Assembly: GCF_051020765.1 (NCBI RefSeq)
Contig: NC_134933.1
Coordinates: 744,001-808,000, forward strand
Length of the DNA stretch: 64,000 nt
From: Lasioglossum baleicum
Lineage: Eukaryota > Arthropoda > Insecta > Hymenoptera > Halictidae
Direction: 5' to 3'
The notes beneath the pieces were generated by a model. It ran no database searches. It saw nothing but the letters and a program-made list of their open reading frames with translations, and had not been told where the DNA came from. The number at the start of each line of letters is the position of its first letter. Positions within the stretch are counted from its first letter, which is position 1. Of the stretch, positions 61,765 through 64,000 are shown one piece after another. Both the position numbers and the translations under genes were made by a program.

Positions 61765-62340
61765 ATTACATTTTTTAACCTTCCAAAAAATTAAAAATGT
61801 TAAAACTATGTTCAAAATATGTATTCATTTTAAATAGAAACGTTTTGTTACTGTCATAATTGCATTAATAAAAATTGGTATATGATCGAGAACAGGTTGA
61901 TGGTATTTATTTGGACTGATTGGAGAATACGAAAATGCAGGAAGTATTTTTTAGTTTATGAAACAATTTGTAGATTTATTAGTTGTCAAACAAATAATAA
62001 AATAAATTGTATAATATATATAAATTGATTTTATACTAGCATACACAAGTTTATTTGATCTTCTGTCTTCCTATAATAAAAAAACACAGTCATAACTATA
62101 ATTATAATAGAATTTCATAAAATATTGAGGTTATTGCAAACTCATCTTTTTTCGCGATGATGCTCTAATTTTATTGCTTCTCTCGAATGTCCATTTCCTT
62201 CCGAGACAGTGCGTTTCTAAGTGTAAATAAAAAATGTTGATATAAAATGTATCATAATTAAACTACAATTATTCTAATAACGTAGAATGTAGTACATATT
62301 AAGTTTTAATTACCAGGATTTTCTTCTTCGACGTTAAGCA
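61765..62340. other. AT-rich DNA without recognisable genes
   Basis: About 580 bp dominated by A and T, with many stop codons in all frames. I see no gene, RNA gene or structured repeat here. Confidence 0.7.
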
Positions 62341-62545
62341 CCCTTTACTGCTTCTCGTAATTTACGTATATGGACATTAGGGTGGACCTTATTTTTCGAC
62401 CATGAAATTTTTTTGTCCCGTAAACCAGAATTGTAACAAATGTTGAGAAAATGATCTGGAAAAATGTTGGGGCCGATTGGATCATGGGAAAATGAGGCGC
62501 AGCAAATTTGAAAATTTTGAATTTTTTAAATCTTGACATAAATAG
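62341..62545. mobile_element. Possible degraded transposon end (ttagggtggacc)
   Basis: attagggtggaccttattttt near 62,376 has the look of a terminal repeat of a small non-autonomous element, followed by a block of slightly higher complexity (gttggggccgattggatcatg). No matching inverted partner was found in the remaining 1.5 kb, and no target-site duplication could be established. A 64-codon minus-strand frame (62,345-62,539) is low-complexity and not convincing as a gene. This rests on resemblance only. Confidence 0.2.
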
Positions 62546-62759
62546 ACGTTATGATATATCGTTGAATTTGTCTTTTTTCTCTTTAAGAATCCGTATGTAG
62601 CATAAACAGTTGTTGATAGAAAAAACATCCGTGACTTTGAAAACTTGAAATAATTACTTTGAAAAAAAATTTTTTTCTGATACTATATCCACCTCCTAAT
62701 ATACTACAACTTTTGTTTGAAGAGTTTTTTTATATATACATAACTGACAGAGATATTAA
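62546..62759. other. AT-rich DNA, nothing recognised
   Basis: Contains an A/T run near 62,660 and a short tatatataca stretch near 62,731. A 76-codon plus frame starting at 62,659 runs through the foldback that follows and is low-complexity, so I do not call it a gene. Confidence 0.6.
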
Positions 62760-62830
62760 GGGGCGTAATTTGCACTATTCGGTAGCTATTTTCATAGCTA
62801 CATGCTGCCGAATAATGAAAATTACGCCTC
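62760..62830. repeat. Nested foldback hairpin (71 bp)
   Basis: Outer arms 62,760-62,782 and 62,808-62,830 pair at 20 of 23 positions. Inside them a second, perfect 8-bp stem, gtagctat (62,782-62,789) with atagctac (62,794-62,801), closes a 4-base loop tttc. A small unpaired stretch (62,802-62,807) lies on the right side only. The size and shape would fit a small foldback element or a pre-miRNA-like hairpin. The outer arms end in ggggcgtaat and attacgcctc. There is no evidence for transcription. Confidence 0.7.
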
Positions 62831-63332
62831 GTAATCGAAAAAATAGGACTTTTGAGGCAGATAGCGCCCTAGATCGATGTTTTATCTAGCGTTTTTGACT
62901 AGTGAAAAACCCCGTGTTTGTATTATCGAGAAATGAGTAAATGAATATCTTGCAATCCTGGAAGTCTCTCTACTACCTTAACTAAATTCATTAATACGCT
63001 CCAATCTACAAAAGAAAAACAGTTAAAATATCGGAAAAAGAAGTTATTATGAATAATAAGTAGACTGACTGAAACATAGACTGAAGGTGGTCAATGATAC
63101 CGCTGAACGGGGCGTTAAACTAATGGAGGATCATATTAAAATTTTATATAGAAACAAAGTGGAGAAATAATATATACTATACAAACTGTGATGGAATATC
63201 GACAGCAGTATCCTGACGCCACAAAACAGATTTGTCAAAGGATTTTTAAATATTTTTTAATATAGAGAGAGAAACACCTGATCAATCCCTACATGCGATT
63301 AATTGCATTTTTAAGAGGCATTGAAGACAGCT
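62831..63332. other. AT-rich DNA, no supported gene
   Basis: Begins with gatagcgccctagatcg and a short ctagat/atctag dyad. A short plus-strand frame at 63,152-63,265 reads MEYRQQYPDATKQICQRIF from 63,191, which looks more protein-like than its surroundings. It is closed by stops on both sides, and no domain can be assigned. It may be a fragment of an old transposon gene. Confidence 0.4.
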
Positions 63333-63467
63333 TATTAACTGAGAGTTATTAAAGTTTTCATTTTCCTCAGAGTCAGTAAGTTCTTTATTTTTCTCGGAGT
63401 CATTAAGTTTTCCATTTTTCTTGGAGTTATTCAATTTTTCATTTTCCTCAGTGTCGTCAAGTTTTTT
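63333..63467 (-). repeat. 27-bp minisatellite, five units
   Basis: Units of exactly 27 bp start at 63,333, 63,360, 63,387, 63,414 and 63,441. Each follows a pattern like attttcctcrgagtcattaa on the plus strand. Divergence between units is substantial, so the array is old. Because 27 is a multiple of three, the minus strand stays open and gives a 9-residue repeat rich in E, K, N, D and S (units such as EKLNNSKKN and GKLNDSEKN) within a 62-codon frame (63,282-63,470). Whether this is part of an exon or a chance open frame is undecided. Confidence 0.75.
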
Positions 63468-64000
63468 CATATAGTCCAGTCGGCAGGTCGAAAAAAGGCG
63501 TCTACCTGGAAAGTATTCCGAACTTAATGAAATTTTGACACGTCATTTAGGGGTACTCTGGGGTGTCGAATCTCAGTTTTCGACCTCGAGGACCCTGTGC
63601 TAACTTGGGGAGGGGGAAAAAACCACTACTTTTATTACCTTGTTTTGGTTTTTCGCCTATCGGGCTCGAGTCGGGTACGCGATACATCAGACACATCGGG
63701 AAGCTTATGACTAGACTGCGGATTTTATGCATGTATGACAAAAATGTACACGTTCAATTTAAAGCAGTGGACATGTTAAAAATATTTAAGGTCATCAACG
63801 TATTAGTTTCAGCTTAATAGGATAATTAAAAGAAGAATACAATTTATATTTGGCTCATGTGCCGTGCAATCAATGCAAACATTTTTTATTTTGCATAAAG
63901 ATCCGCAGTGTACTCATGACTCAACTTTGTCGGGCGGCTTCTAAAACAATAGAACAAGATCGCGCGAACGACTTATCGCGATACCCGAGAATCAACTGTG
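63468..64000. other. Mixed-composition DNA, no supported gene
   Basis: About 530 bp. The stretch 63,480-63,760 is less AT-rich (cgacctcgaggaccctg, ggctcgagtcgggtacgcg) and holds overlapping open frames on both strands (63,563-63,817 plus; 63,547-63,741 minus) without recognisable domains. An imperfect atgcaaa/tttgcat dyad lies near 63,876-63,897. I cannot identify a gene or element. Confidence 0.5.

Noticed and set aside
63182..63265. Short protein-like frame (MEYRQQYPDATKQICQRIF)
   Set aside because: Too short, closed by stops at both ends, and no domain could be named with confidence.
1..64000. Telomeric TTAGG or TTAGGG repeats
   Set aside because: No tandem telomere repeat; only isolated matches such as ttagggtgg near 62,378.

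Overview
The window is eukaryotic repetitive DNA, not a gene region. About 61.36 kb (1-61,360) is one uninterrupted head-to-tail satellite array. The repeat unit averages about 672 bp: 91 copies of one anchor motif lie at 628, 1302, 1974 ... 60423, 61096, plus a partial copy at the left edge. All copies lie on the same strand, and I saw no inversion and no inserted mobile element. The array continues past the left edge and stops abruptly at 61,360. The remaining 2.64 kb (61,361-64,000) is non-satellite DNA, mostly very AT-rich. I recognise no gene in it.

The host is probably an animal, and an insect fits best. The evidence is indirect: a compositionally sharp GC/CpG-rich satellite (about 54% GC by hand count of one unit, with CpG above expectation) sits next to AT-rich single-copy-like DNA. 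A hymenopteran would fit, because CpG is typically not depleted there and the honeybee has a GC-rich tandem satellite. I cannot confirm the taxon from sequence alone.

Layout: a partial unit (1-627); nine runs of ten units (628-61,095); a truncated last unit (61,096-61,360); a moderately GC-rich non-satellite segment (61,361-61,729); a T-rich tract (61,730-61,764); then AT-rich DNA holding a possible transposon end (62,341-62,545), a nested foldback hairpin (62,760-62,830) and a five-unit 27-bp minisatellite (63,333-63,467).

The units fall into recurring subfamilies marked by linked variants: cag or ctg before the exon-like segment, three forms of the sequence after the conserved gggtttcattt, 10-bp and 15-20-bp indels, and a C-tract of 5-12 bases. 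The subfamilies recur in a scrambled order. Several blocks of 0.6-4.8 kb are near-exact duplications of one another at offsets of one to about 37 units, which records recent unequal exchange or gene conversion.

Many open frames of 60-256 codons run through the array on both strands. They are by-products of the repeat and its low stop-codon density. Each unit does carry features that could matter for transcription or chromatin: a perfect palindromic CRE (TGACGTCA), a GC-box-like motif next to an inverted CCAAT box, a polypyrimidine-AG and a perfect GTAAGT donor flanking a 92-nt segment, and several hairpins. Whether any of these is used is not shown by the sequence.
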